Below are positions 8,947-17,704 of a stretch of 64,000 nt of DNA, one piece after another (position 1 is the first letter of the stretch; every line of letters begins with the position of its first letter). The translations under genes and the position numbers were made by a program. Source of the DNA: Tardiphaga sp. (lineage in GTDB: Bacteria; Pseudomonadota; Alphaproteobacteria; Rhizobiales; Xanthobacteraceae); NCBI RefSeq assembly GCF_028290495.1, contig NZ_JAQGJT010000151.1, positions 33,168 through 97,167 on the forward strand. Direction: 5' to 3'. The notes under the pieces were generated by a model, which saw only the letters and a program-made list of their open reading frames with translations, did no database searches and was not told the origin of the DNA.

Positions 8947-11355
8947 ATGCTGAGAATTTGGAATTGCATTGAGACGCAGCATGACTGGTGGCTGGTGCTG
9001 CTGGCGGCGACTGTGTGTTTTCTCACCAGCCTGACGGCGATCACGCTGTTTCAGCGCGCGCGCCGGGTACGAAATCGACCCCGCATTGTCTCGTTGATTG
9101 TCGCCGGCACGGTGACGGGTTTCGGCGTGTGGGCTACCCATTTCATCTCGATCCTGGCCTATACGCCGGGCTTTCCCGTGCAATACGATCCGATGATCAC
9201 CGCCTGCTCGCTGATCGCGGCGACGGTGATCACGACTGCCGGCTTTGCCGTCGCGCTGTTTGCGGAAACGCGACAGGGTGGGGTGGCCGGCGGCGCGCTG
9301 GTCGGCGCTGGAATCGGCTGCATGCATTATATGGGCATGGCGTCGCTGCGGATTCCCGCGGTCATCGTCTGGCAATCCGGTCTGGTGCTGGCCTCGATCC
9401 TGATCGGCGTGCTGTTCGGTGCGATGGCGATGATGGTCGCCCAGCGCCGCGCCACGCCGCTCAACGTAACCGCCGCGGCGTCACTGCTGGGGCTGGCGAT
9501 CATCCTGCATCACTTCGTGGGAATGGGCGCGATCGATCTGGTCCGTCAGGCCGGGATGTTCGACGATATGCGCCTGTTGTCGCCGGTCGCGCTGTCGGCG
9601 GCGATCGCCGCCTTCACGGCCGCGGTGGTGATCACCGGCCTGATCGGTGCGATGTCCGACCGTCGCAACCGGCGCGGTATGACCAAGCGCAACATGCAGC
9701 TCGACGCTGCGCTCAACAATATGGGCCAGGGCCTTTGCATGTTCGACGCGCAAGGTCGGCTCGAATTGTGGAACGACAGTTTCGTTCGGATGTATCGGTT
9801 GCCGCCGGGCGGACTGTTCGTCGGCGCTACGGTCGAGCAGGCGATGGCGGCGCGGCGTGCCGCGGGTATGCAGTTCGTCAATATGGACCGTTATGTCGAG
9901 CTGTTGAGCGGTGCGATCGGCGAACGCGTGCCGAGCAGCCAGACCGCCGAATTGTCCGACGGCCGCATTATCAACGTTCGCTACCGCCCGATGACATCAG
10001 GCGGATGGCTGGCGACCCATGCCGACATCACCGAGCGCAAGCTGAGCGAAGCCCGCATCGTGCACGTGGCGCGGCACGATCTTCTCACCGATCTGCCCAA
10101 CCGCATCGCCTTGAACGAGCATCTGGCGCAGATATTCATCGAGGCCTCCGCAGGGCAGAATTCATTTGCGGTGGCTCGGCTGGATATCGACCGCTTCAAG
10201 GAGATCAACGACGCCTTCGGGCAGGCCACCGGAGACGCCGTGATCGCGGAGCTGGCGAAGCGGCTGAAGAATGCGTGCAACGGCGCATTCCTGGCGCGGC
10301 CCGGCGGCGACGAGTTCTGTATCGTGTCCCTGCTCGGCGCTGAGCCGCGGACCGCGGAGGATCTGTGCGCCCGGCTGTCGGCGGTGCTGAACAATGTGAT
10401 GCAGATCCACAGCCGCTCGATCCAGGTCAGTTGCACCATCGGCATCAGTATTTTCCCGCAGGACGGCGATGATGTCGAAAATCTGGTCGCGCATGCTGAT
10501 TTCGCGCTGTACCGCGCCAAAGAAGCCGACCGTGGCACCATTCGCTTCTTCGAGGCGCAGATGGATCAGGACATCCGCGAGAAACGCCTGCTGCAGCGCG
10601 ACCTCGTGGTGGCGATCGAGAACAAGCAGTTTGAACTCTACTACCAGCCGCAGGCGACGATTGACGGCGTCATCGTTGCCTTCGAGGTGCTGATCCGCTG
10701 GCATCATCCGGAGCGCGGCCTGGTGTCGCCCGGCATCTTCATTCCGATCGCGGAGGAGACCGGATTGATCGGCGCGATCGACGAATGGGTGCTGCGCGAG
10801 GCCTGTCGCGAGGCGGCGAGCTGGGCCAATGACCTGTCGATCGCAATCAACCTGTCGCCGGTGGATTTCCGTCGTGGCGATGTCGTGGCCATGCTGATGA
10901 ACGTGCTGATGGAGACCGGTCTCAGCCCGGAGCGTGTCGAGATCGAGATCACCGAAGGCGTGATGATCGAGGATGTCGGCCGCGCGGTCTCGATCCTGCG
11001 CCGGATCAAGGAACTCGGCGTCCGCGTGGCGATGGACGATTTCGGCACTGGCTATTCGTCGCTGAGCTACCTGCAGTCGTTTCCGTTCGACAAGATCAAG
11101 ATCGACCAGACCTTTGTCGCCAAGATCGACAACAACCCGCAATCCGCCGCGATCATCCACGCCATCATCGGGCTCGGCCGCTCGCTGCATCTGCCGGTGA
11201 TCGCAGAAGGCGTCGAGACCGAGGGGCAACTGGCGTTCCTGGCTGCGGAAGGCTGCGCGGAGGTCCAGGGCTACCTGATCGGCCGCCCGCAACCGATCGC
11301 GCACTACCGCAACGTGGTGGTCGGCAAGGATACCAGGGTGAAGCGCGCAGGATAG
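8947..11355 (+). CDS. MHYT-PAS-GGDEF-EAL cyclic-di-GMP protein
   Basis: Membrane-bound signalling protein of about 802 aa. Residues 1-240 form an MHYT sensor with seven hydrophobic helices and three His-containing motifs (ATHF, MHYMGM, HHFVGMG), a proposed site for metal or diatomic gas sensing. A PAS-like segment follows (NNMGQGLCMFDAQGRLELWND). The GGDEF domain retains an intact GGDEF (RPGGDEFCIV), and the EAL domain has EVL in place of EAL (FEVLIRW) with DDFGTGYSS intact. It could both make and degrade c-di-GMP; the EVL variant leaves phosphodiesterase activity possible but not assured. ATG 8947 (MLRIWNCI) matches the normal MHYT N-terminus better than the track's TTG. Confidence 0.9.
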   Translation: MLRIWNCIETQHDWWLVLLAATVCFLTSLTAITLFQRARRVRNRPRIVSLIVAGTVTGFGVWATHFISILAYTPGFPVQYDPMITACSLIAATVITTAGFAVALFAETRQGGVAGGALVGAGIGCMHYMGMASLRIPAVIVWQSGLVLASILIGVLFGAMAMMVAQRRATPLNVTAAASLLGLAIILHHFVGMGAIDLVRQAGMFDDMRLLSPVALSAAIAAFTAAVVITGLIGAMSDRRNRRGMTKRNMQLDAALNNMGQGLCMFDAQGRLELWNDSFVRMYRLPPGGLFVGATVEQAMAARRAAGMQFVNMDRYVELLSGAIGERVPSSQTAELSDGRIINVRYRPMTSGGWLATHADITERKLSEARIVHVARHDLLTDLPNRIALNEHLAQIFIEASAGQNSFAVARLDIDRFKEINDAFGQATGDAVIAELAKRLKNACNGAFLARPGGDEFCIVSLLGAEPRTAEDLCARLSAVLNNVMQIHSRSIQVSCTIGISIFPQDGDDVENLVAHADFALYRAKEADRGTIRFFEAQMDQDIREKRLLQRDLVVAIENKQFELYYQPQATIDGVIVAFEVLIRWHHPERGLVSPGIFIPIAEETGLIGAIDEWVLREACREAASWANDLSIAINLSPVDFRRGDVVAMLMNVLMETGLSPERVEIEITEGVMIEDVGRAVSILRRIKELGVRVAMDDFGTGYSSLSYLQSFPFDKIKIDQTFVAKIDNNPQSAAIIHAIIGLGRSLHLPVIAEGVETEGQLAFLAAEGCAEVQGYLIGRPQPIAHYRNVVVGKDTRVKRAG

Positions 11356-11380
11356 TCGGCGGGGGAGGCGACGTGCGCCA

Positions 11381-11842
11381 TCACACCGGCAGGGCGATCG
11401 AGTATTTTACCTGGCTGAGCGCGAAGCTCGATTCGATCGAGGCGATGCCGTCGAGCCGGGTCAGCTTGGTCTTCAGGAACGTCTCGTAGGACGACAGGTC
11501 CGCCGCCACCACGCGCAGCAAATAGTCGCGGTTGCCGGTCATCAGATAGCATTCCAGCACTTCCTCCCAGCCGGAGATCGCTTTGGCGAAACGTTCGAGG
11601 TCCTCTTCCTTCTGCCGGACCAGCTTGATCGAGATGAACACGCTGACGTGCAGCCCAAGCGATTTCTGGTCAACCAGCGCCATGTAGCGCGTGATGACGC
11701 CGCGCTCCTCCAGCAGCTTGACGCGGCGGTGGCACGGCGAAACCGACAGCCCGACCTTCTCGGCGAGCTCCTGCATCGTCATGCGGCTGTCGGCCTGGAG
11801 CTGGGCCAGAATCTTGCGGTCGATGGCATCAAGCGCGGGCAT
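11381..11842 (-). CDS. Lrp/AsnC family transcriptional regulator
   Basis: 153-aa feast/famine regulator. Residues 1-60 hold the winged HTH (LDAIDRKILAQLQADSRM, then LAEKVGLSVSPCHRRVKLLEE) and the rest is the RAM ligand-binding domain (ECYLMTGNRDYLLRVV). It is transcribed away from the 2-oxoacid dehydrogenase E1 gene with a 137-bp shared upstream region, the usual arrangement for an Lrp protein controlling its divergent neighbour. The arrangement recalls mdeR/mdeB of Pseudomonas putida. The start is set at MPALDAIDR because upstream residues in the ORF do not match the family. Confidence 0.92.
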   Translation of the reverse strand: MPALDAIDRKILAQLQADSRMTMQELAEKVGLSVSPCHRRVKLLEERGVITRYMALVDQKSLGLHVSVFISIKLVRQKEEDLERFAKAISGWEEVLECYLMTGNRDYLLRVVAADLSSYETFLKTKLTRLDGIASIESSFALSQVKYSIALPV

Positions 11843-11979
11843 TGGGATGAATCCGGGAAATGGAAGCTTGAACCATCCATTTATCCCAATATAGCTGCCT
11901 TTGTCGCGTGTCTTTGAGAAGTTTCGCCCGGGGGCGCTGCTAGACTGCGGGTAATCAACACGCAGCAAGCGAGAGCGCC

Positions 11980-14337
11980 ATGCCGATCGAGCCCCAACGT
12001 CTGCAAACCCTGACGGCATTGGCGCGCAAGGCGCTGTGGCTGTCGTCCTGGACCATCCACAACGCCAACCACATCCGCCCCAACGCCGACGGCCTCAAGG
12101 TCGGCGGCCATCAGGCTTCATCCGCGTCGCTCGCAACGATCATGTCGGCGCTGTACTTCTCTGTGCTGAAGCCGGTGGACCGCGTCGCGGTGAAGCCGCA
12201 CGCCTCGCCGGTGTTCCACGCCATCCAGTATCTGTTCGGCCACCAGACCCGCGAGAAACTGGAGAATTTCCGGGGCTTCAAGGGCGCGCAGAGCTATCCG
12301 TCGCGCACCAAGGACATCGACGACGTCGATTTCTCCACCGGCTCGGTCGGGCTCGGCGTCGCGCAGACGCTGTTTTCCTCCCTGGTACAGGACTACGTGT
12401 CCGCGCACGGCTGGATGAAGGACCGGCCGGAAGGCCGCATGATCGCGCTGGTAGGCGACGCCGAGATGGACGAGGGCAATATCTTCGAGGCGCTACTGGA
12501 AGGCTGGAAGCACGGCTTGCGCAATACCTGGTGGATCGTCGACTACAACCGCCAGAGTCTGGATGCGGTGGTCCGCGAAGGCCTGTGGGAGAAGTTCGAA
12601 TCCATGTTCCGCAATTTCGGCTGGGACGTGGTGATCGTGAAATACGGCCGGCTGATGCAGTCGGCCTTTGCCGAGCCCGGCGGCGAGGCGCTGCGCCACT
12701 GGATCGATCACTGCCCGAACGCGATGTATGCGGCGTTGTGCTTCCAGGGCGGCGCGGCGTTCCGCAAGCGGCTCAACGACGAGATCGGCGATCAGGGCGC
12801 GGTGTCCCGGCTGATCGAGGCGCGCAGCGATGAGGAATTGCTGGCGCTGATGTCCAATCTCGGTGGCCACGACATGGCCAGCATGATCGAGGCGTTCGAG
12901 GCGATCGACCATGACCGCCCGGTGTGCTTCATCGCCTACACCATCAAGGGCGTCGGCCTGCCGTTCCAGGGCCACAAGGACAACCATGCCGGCCTGATGA
13001 CGCCGGCGCAGATGGAAAAATGGCGCGAGGCGCAGAACATCCGCCCCGGCCATGAATGGGACAGATACGAGGGCCTGACGCAGGACGCTTCGACGCTGGA
13101 TGCGTTCCTCGACGCCGCGCCGTTCAACCAGCAGGGCAAGCGGCGGCTGAGCGCAGATGCCATCGAGGTGCCCGCGCATCTCGCCTTCAAGCCGGCGCCG
13201 TCGATGTCGACGCAGCAGGGCTTTGGCCTGGTGCTGAACGAACTGGCGCGCGGCGATACGGAACTGGCGTCGCGCATCGTCACGGCCTCGCCGGATGTCA
13301 CGGTCTCGACCAATCTCGGCGCCTGGGTAAACCGCCGAGGGCTGTTCGCGCGCGCGGAGAAGGCCGACCTGTTCCGCAGCGAGAAGATTCCCTCGACTTT
13401 CAACTGGGACTTCTCGCCGAAGGGTCAGCACATCGAACTGGGCATTGCCGAGAGCAATCTCTTTCTGCTGATGTCGGCGCTCGGCCTGTCGTCGTCGATC
13501 AACGGCGTCCGTCTGCTGCCGATCGCGACCCTGTACGATCCCTTCATCAGTCGCGCGCTCGATCAGCTCAACTACGCCTGCTACCAGGATGCCCGTTTCA
13601 TGGTGGCGGCGACGCCGTCCGGCGTCACGCTGGCGCCGGAAGGCGGCGCGCACCAGTCGATAGCCACGCCCTTGATCGGCATCGCGCAAGACGGGCTGGC
13701 GTCGTTCGAGCCGGCCTTTGTCGATGAACTCGCCGTCATCATGGGCTGGGGTTTTGCGCATATGCAGGCGGAGGACGGCGGCGCGGTCTATCTGCGGCTG
13801 TCGACGCGGACCATCGAACAGCCCGCCCGCATGATGACGCCTGAATTGCAGCAGGGCATCACTGACGGCGCCTACTGGCTGCGCCAACCGGGCGCCAATT
13901 GCGACCTCGTCATTGCCTATACTGGCGCGCTGGCGCCGGAGGCGATCGAGGCCACCGGCCTGCTAGGCGACAGCCACCGCGACATCGGCCTGCTGGCGAT
14001 CACCTCGGCGGACCGGCTGCACGCCGGCTGGACCGCCGCGCGAAAAATTCGCCGCGACAGGCGCAACCCGCAGCACCGCAGCCACATCGAGCAACTGCTG
14101 GCGCCGCTGCCGCGCGATTGCGGCATCGTCAGCGTGATCGATGGCCATCCGGCGACATTGGGCTGGCTCGGCAGCGTCGGCGGTCACAGGCAGGAAGCGC
14201 TCGGCGTCGAGCATTTCGGCCAGACCGGCACGCTGCAGGATCTCTACCGTCACCACGGCATCGACGCCAACGCTATCATCGACGCGGCGGAGGGCCTCAG
14301 CGGCGTGCCGGTACTGCACCGGAAGATGGCGGTGTAG
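11980..14337 (+). CDS. Homodimeric 2-oxoacid dehydrogenase E1 / transketolase-like protein
   Basis: 785-aa thiamine-diphosphate enzyme related to AceE, about 100 residues shorter than typical AceE. The ThDP/Mg motif is clear: GDAEMDEGNIFEALLEG then NTWWIVDYNRQSLD (residues about 155-190). A transketolase pyrimidine-binding domain follows (HIELGIAESNLFLLMSALGLS). It should decarboxylate a 2-oxoacid, but no E2 or E3 gene is beside it, so it must share a complex encoded elsewhere. With a divergent Lrp regulator it resembles MdeB (alpha-ketobutyrate dehydrogenase E1) as much as pyruvate dehydrogenase E1. Often labelled simply transketolase; substrate unproven. Confidence 0.85.
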   Translation: MPIEPQRLQTLTALARKALWLSSWTIHNANHIRPNADGLKVGGHQASSASLATIMSALYFSVLKPVDRVAVKPHASPVFHAIQYLFGHQTREKLENFRGFKGAQSYPSRTKDIDDVDFSTGSVGLGVAQTLFSSLVQDYVSAHGWMKDRPEGRMIALVGDAEMDEGNIFEALLEGWKHGLRNTWWIVDYNRQSLDAVVREGLWEKFESMFRNFGWDVVIVKYGRLMQSAFAEPGGEALRHWIDHCPNAMYAALCFQGGAAFRKRLNDEIGDQGAVSRLIEARSDEELLALMSNLGGHDMASMIEAFEAIDHDRPVCFIAYTIKGVGLPFQGHKDNHAGLMTPAQMEKWREAQNIRPGHEWDRYEGLTQDASTLDAFLDAAPFNQQGKRRLSADAIEVPAHLAFKPAPSMSTQQGFGLVLNELARGDTELASRIVTASPDVTVSTNLGAWVNRRGLFARAEKADLFRSEKIPSTFNWDFSPKGQHIELGIAESNLFLLMSALGLSSSINGVRLLPIATLYDPFISRALDQLNYACYQDARFMVAATPSGVTLAPEGGAHQSIATPLIGIAQDGLASFEPAFVDELAVIMGWGFAHMQAEDGGAVYLRLSTRTIEQPARMMTPELQQGITDGAYWLRQPGANCDLVIAYTGALAPEAIEATGLLGDSHRDIGLLAITSADRLHAGWTAARKIRRDRRNPQHRSHIEQLLAPLPRDCGIVSVIDGHPATLGWLGSVGGHRQEALGVEHFGQTGTLQDLYRHHGIDANAIIDAAEGLSGVPVLHRKMAV

Positions 14338-14340
14338 GCT

Positions 14341-14419
14341 GTCGTGGCCGGGCTTGTCCCGGCCATCCACGATGTCCTGCGAGAACGTGGATGCCCGGCA
14401 CAGGGCCGGGCATGACGAC
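14341..14419. repeat. Imperfect palindrome of the CCGGGC family
   Basis: Right after the E1 stop, a sequence starting GTCGTGGCCGGGCTTG pairs imperfectly with CACAGGGCCGGGCATGACGAC about 45 bp later, giving a hairpin with arms of about 30 bases. This GTCATGCCCGG type of palindrome is common between genes in Nitrobacteraceae. It may also act as an mRNA 3'-end structure for the two convergent genes. Confidence 0.6.
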
Positions 14420-14439
14420 CTCAAAGTCCGTGCTCGATC

Positions 14440-14676
14440 TCAAAACGCCTTGAAGGTGATGATCGTATGGGTGTCCTGGATGCCCGGGATGGTCTGCACC
14501 TTTTCGTTGACGAAATGGCCGATATCGGTGGCGTTATCGACGTAGAATTTCACCAGCAGGTCGTAGTGGCCGGCGGTGGAATAGATTTCCGAAGCGATTT
14601 CGGCTTCGGCCAGTGCATTGGCGACGGCATAGGACTGGCCAAGCTTGCACTTGAACTGGACAAAGAAGGGGACCAT
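14440..14676 (-). CDS. Stand-alone Lrp/AsnC ligand-binding (RAM) domain protein
   Basis: 78-aa protein consisting only of the RAM domain of Lrp proteins (VQFKCKLGQSYAVANALAE, TAGHYDLLVKFYV, GIQDTHTIITF); no HTH is present. Such proteins form rings by themselves and can co-assemble with full-length Lrp relatives. It is convergent with the E1 gene and preceded by a good ribosome site (GGAGAATCCCG). Sharing the neighbourhood with a full Lrp regulator suggests a modulating role, which is inference. Confidence 0.85.
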   Translation of the reverse strand: MVPFFVQFKCKLGQSYAVANALAEAEIASEIYSTAGHYDLLVKFYVDNATDIGHFVNEKVQTIPGIQDTHTIITFKAF

Positions 14677-14829
14677 CGGGATTCTCCGGAGATATGCGAT
14701 TTGGCCGCCATCAAGCCCAAAACAGGGGGCCGTGGCAAGCCGGCCAGCCGGCGTGGTTGCCGCTCCATGCAGGGCGGGCTAGGACTGCCGGATCAGGCGG
14801 CATCCGCCGGGGTTCATGCGAGTTTGCCG

Positions 14830-15630
14830 ATGTCCACGCCCGTTGCGCTCACCATTGCCGGTTCGGATTCCTCGGGCGGCGCCGGCATTCAGGCCGATCT
14901 CAAGACTTTCGCCGCGTCGGGCGTCTATGGCGCCTCGGTGATCACCGCGCTGACCGCGCAGAACACGCGCGGCGTCACCGGCGTGCATCCGGTGCCGGCC
15001 GGCTTTGTCACCGAACAGATCGATGCGGTGTTCGACGATCTCGACGTCGGCGCCGTGAAGATCGGTATGGTCGCGCAGCGCGACGTAATCGCGGCAATTG
15101 CCGCCGGGCTGAGGCGCTGGACGCCGAAGCATGTGGTGCTCGATCCGGTGATGGTTGCCACTTCAGGCGATCGTCTGCTGGCGCCCGAGGCGATCGAGGC
15201 TTTGCGAACAACGCTGATTCCGCTGGCCGACATCATCACGCCGAATCTCCCGGAAGCCGCCGCTTTGCTCGACGAGCCGATCGCCGTCAGCGAAGCTGAC
15301 ATCGCAGCGCAGGGCCAGCGCCTGCTGGCGCTCGGTTGCAAGGCGGTGCTGATCAAGGGCGGCCACGGGACCAGTGCGCAGAGCATCGATTATCTCGTGA
15401 CGCGCGACAAACTGGTGGCGCTGCCGGCGCAGCGCATCGCGACATCAAACACCCACGGCACCGGCTGCACGCTGTCTTCCGCCATCGCCGCGGCGCTGGC
15501 GAAGGGCGGCGAGATGGAAGTCGCGGTGAATTTTGCCAAGGCCTATGTCACGCAAGCCATCGCCGAGGCCGATCGTTTCAGCGTCGGACACGGCCACGGC
15601 CCGGTGCATCACTTCCACGCTTATTACTGA
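14830..15630 (+). CDS. thiD: Hydroxymethylpyrimidine/phosphomethylpyrimidine kinase
   Basis: 266-aa ThiD, standard length. It phosphorylates HMP and HMP-P in thiamine biosynthesis. Motifs seen: IAGSDSSGGAGIQADLKTF at residues 8-26, KIGM near 79, VLDPVM near 106, and the ribokinase anion-hole segment NTHGTGCTLSSAIAA near residue 205. The ATG at 14830 gives the normal MSTPVALTIAGSD start; the longer frame upstream is antisense to the RAM gene. It appears monocistronic. Confidence 0.95.
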   Translation: MSTPVALTIAGSDSSGGAGIQADLKTFAASGVYGASVITALTAQNTRGVTGVHPVPAGFVTEQIDAVFDDLDVGAVKIGMVAQRDVIAAIAAGLRRWTPKHVVLDPVMVATSGDRLLAPEAIEALRTTLIPLADIITPNLPEAAALLDEPIAVSEADIAAQGQRLLALGCKAVLIKGGHGTSAQSIDYLVTRDKLVALPAQRIATSNTHGTGCTLSSAIAAALAKGGEMEVAVNFAKAYVTQAIAEADRFSVGHGHGPVHHFHAYY

Positions 15631-15831
15631 AGCCGACCGCCGCTGATCGGCGTCGGTGCTGCAACTCAACGCGCCCATCTGCCGAGCTTCGACTCGAAAA
15701 GGATTGCTATTGCACCTACAAGTTGCGACTGTGTGCATCTCGGTTAGCGAGATTTGATCTGCCTTTCGCTTCGCTTTTTCATTTCGATACTATTGAACAA
15801 AAACGCATTTTTGAAGGATAGGCGGTGATTT

Positions 15832-16854
15832 ATGCGCCTGAAACCTGCGTTAGAGTCGGTTGCCCGACTGGTGCTTGTGCTAGGTGGAAGCCTCACGTTG
15901 CTCATCTCCGGAAACGCGTGCGCACAGGCGCCGAACGTATCTGCGCCGTCGGCAACGCCGCCACCGGAATCGATCCTTTTCTGGGCCTATCCGTGGGATA
16001 CTACTTTCAATCCGCCGCCTGCCGATGACGTGTTGCAGCGTCTTCCGGGAAGCGCGGCGGCGTACAGTTCGGTGCAGTCCCGCAATCTGTTCCTGGCGCC
16101 GGACTGGCATCCCGACGATCATCCGCCGATGCCGGAGATCGTCGCGCTGGGACGCAAGCCCGACGTTCGGGCGTGCGGATCGTGTCATCGTGCGGACGGT
16201 GCGGGAGGGCCCGAAAACGCCAGCCTCGCCGGGTTGCCCGCGGCCTATATGGTTCAGCAGATCGCCGATTTCAAAAATGGCACGAGGAAATTCTCCGGTC
16301 CGCCGAGGACGGCTGTGACGCTGATGGTCGCGGTGGCCAAGGCCATGACTGAAGCCGAATCGCAAACTGCGGCGGACTATTTTTCAGCGCTGACGCTCAA
16401 GAAGAATATCAAGGTCATCGAAAGCGATTCCGTGCCCGAGACCTACGTTGCCCGGCTGTTTTTCGCCAAGCAGCCGGCTGGCGGCACCGAGCCGCTCGGT
16501 CCGCGCATCATCGAAGTGCCTGACGATGTCGTGCAATTTGAACTCCGCGACACGCGATCGCAATTCACCGCTTATGTACCTGTTGGAAGCATCAAACGGG
16601 GGAAGGCTCTGGCGGCTGTCGCAAACGGCGCCGTCCAGCCCTGTGCCACCTGCCACGGCGAGGACCTCAGAGGGGTTGCCGATATTCCCAGGATTGCAGG
16701 GCGGTCGCCGAGCTATCTGGCGCGTCAGCTGTACGACTTCCAGCACGGGGCCCGGACGTCAGACCTGAGCGCGTTGATGAAGCCAATGGTCGAGGGGCTG
16801 TCGCAAGACGACATCGTTTCGCTGGCCGCTTACGTGGCGTCGCTCGATCCCTGA
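15832..16854 (+). CDS. Dihaem c-type cytochrome, periplasmic
   Basis: 340-aa secreted cytochrome. A signal peptide is visible (LVLVLGGSLTLLISGNACAQ, cleavage near residue 32), followed by two class-I haem sites, CGSCH (about residue 116) and CATCH (about residue 267), each followed by cytochrome-c553-like segments (LAGLPAAYMVQQIADFKNGTR; IAGRSPSYLARQLYDFQHGAR). The two halves look like a domain duplication separated by about 100 residues. The electron-transfer partner is unknown; no oxidase or dehydrogenase gene is adjacent. The 200-bp upstream region carries a small hairpin after thiD. Confidence 0.88.
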   Translation: MRLKPALESVARLVLVLGGSLTLLISGNACAQAPNVSAPSATPPPESILFWAYPWDTTFNPPPADDVLQRLPGSAAAYSSVQSRNLFLAPDWHPDDHPPMPEIVALGRKPDVRACGSCHRADGAGGPENASLAGLPAAYMVQQIADFKNGTRKFSGPPRTAVTLMVAVAKAMTEAESQTAADYFSALTLKKNIKVIESDSVPETYVARLFFAKQPAGGTEPLGPRIIEVPDDVVQFELRDTRSQFTAYVPVGSIKRGKALAAVANGAVQPCATCHGEDLRGVADIPRIAGRSPSYLARQLYDFQHGARTSDLSALMKPMVEGLSQDDIVSLAAYVASLDP

Positions 16855-17007
16855 AGCGCGGCCTTTGTCAAATCTGCCATCGACCACGGAACTGGCCTCG
16901 TCATTGATATCTGCGACATCCTGTCGTCGATATGTCGCACGGACTTGATACCACCCGATCAGCATCGAATTGTCCGATTCTTCCGGACCTGCTGAACGGG
17001 TGGCCGC

Positions 17008-17664
17008 ATGGCGACGCTGGATCTCGATACTTCCGTAGTGGCGAACGCCTATGCCAAATGGGCGCCGATCTATGACGCGGTGTGCGGGCCGGTGATGCTG
17101 AAGGGCCGCCGTGCGGCGGCCGCGGCAGCACGCGGGGTCGGCGGCAGAATCCTCGAAGTTGGCGTCGGCACCGGATTGTCGTTCGACGATTACGACGCGA
17201 CCACCGAAATTACCGGCATCGACCTCAGCGCGCCGATGCTGGACAAGGCCCGCGCCAAAATGGCGAGCGGACGTTATCCCTGGGTCAAATCGGTGCAGCA
17301 GATGGATGCGCATGCGATGGCGTTTGCGGATGCGACGTTCGACTGCGTCGTCGCGCAGTTCGTCATCACGCTGGTGGAAAATCCCGAGCAGGTATTGTCC
17401 GAATGCCACCGCGTGGTGCGACCGGGTGGCCGGATCATTCTGGTCAACCACCTCTATTCGGAAACCGGCCTCGCCGCTGCGGTGGAGCGCTGGGCCGCGG
17501 TCAAGACGCGCGCGATGGGGCTGCGGCCCGAGTTTCCGTTCGCGCGGCTGCAGGCCTGGTCGCAGTCCCATTCGGAATCGATCCTGCTGGAACGGCGCAA
17601 GCTGGCGCCGTTCGGTATCTATACGCTGGTGACTTTTGAACGCGCGGCCGCGCTTGCGGCGTAG
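17008..17664 (+). CDS. pmtA: Phosphatidylethanolamine N-methyltransferase, PmtA type
   Basis: 218-aa class-I SAM-dependent methyltransferase. The SAM motif is LEVGVGTGLSFDDY (residues about 49-62), then GIDLSAPMLDKAR, and the post-I motif CHRVVRPGGRIILVNH. The VGVGTGLSL/F form and overall length match the Rhodobacter-type PmtA family, which methylates phosphatidylethanolamine to phosphatidylcholine. Its position just upstream of PlcP- and Agt-like genes supports a role in membrane lipids. A different small-molecule methyltransferase is possible. Confidence 0.75.
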   Translation: MATLDLDTSVVANAYAKWAPIYDAVCGPVMLKGRRAAAAAARGVGGRILEVGVGTGLSFDDYDATTEITGIDLSAPMLDKARAKMASGRYPWVKSVQQMDAHAMAFADATFDCVVAQFVITLVENPEQVLSECHRVVRPGGRIILVNHLYSETGLAAAVERWAAVKTRAMGLRPEFPFARLQAWSQSHSESILLERRKLAPFGIYTLVTFERAAALAA

Positions 17665-17685
17665 CGTCATCAAGGCGTCATGAGG
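17664..17685 (+). promoter_or_regulatory. Candidate PHO box
   Basis: GCGTCATCAAGGCGTCATGAGG: the 7-mer GCGTCAT occurs twice 11 bp apart, matching the spacing and the GTCAT core of the PhoB box (two CTGTCAT repeats with a 4-base spacer). It lies 20-40 bp upstream of the PlcP-like gene, whose relatives are induced by phosphate starvation. Each half differs from consensus at two positions, and it overlaps the pmtA stop. Confidence 0.45.
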
Positions 17686-17704
17686 CTCTGTTAGTCGCTC
17701 CAAT

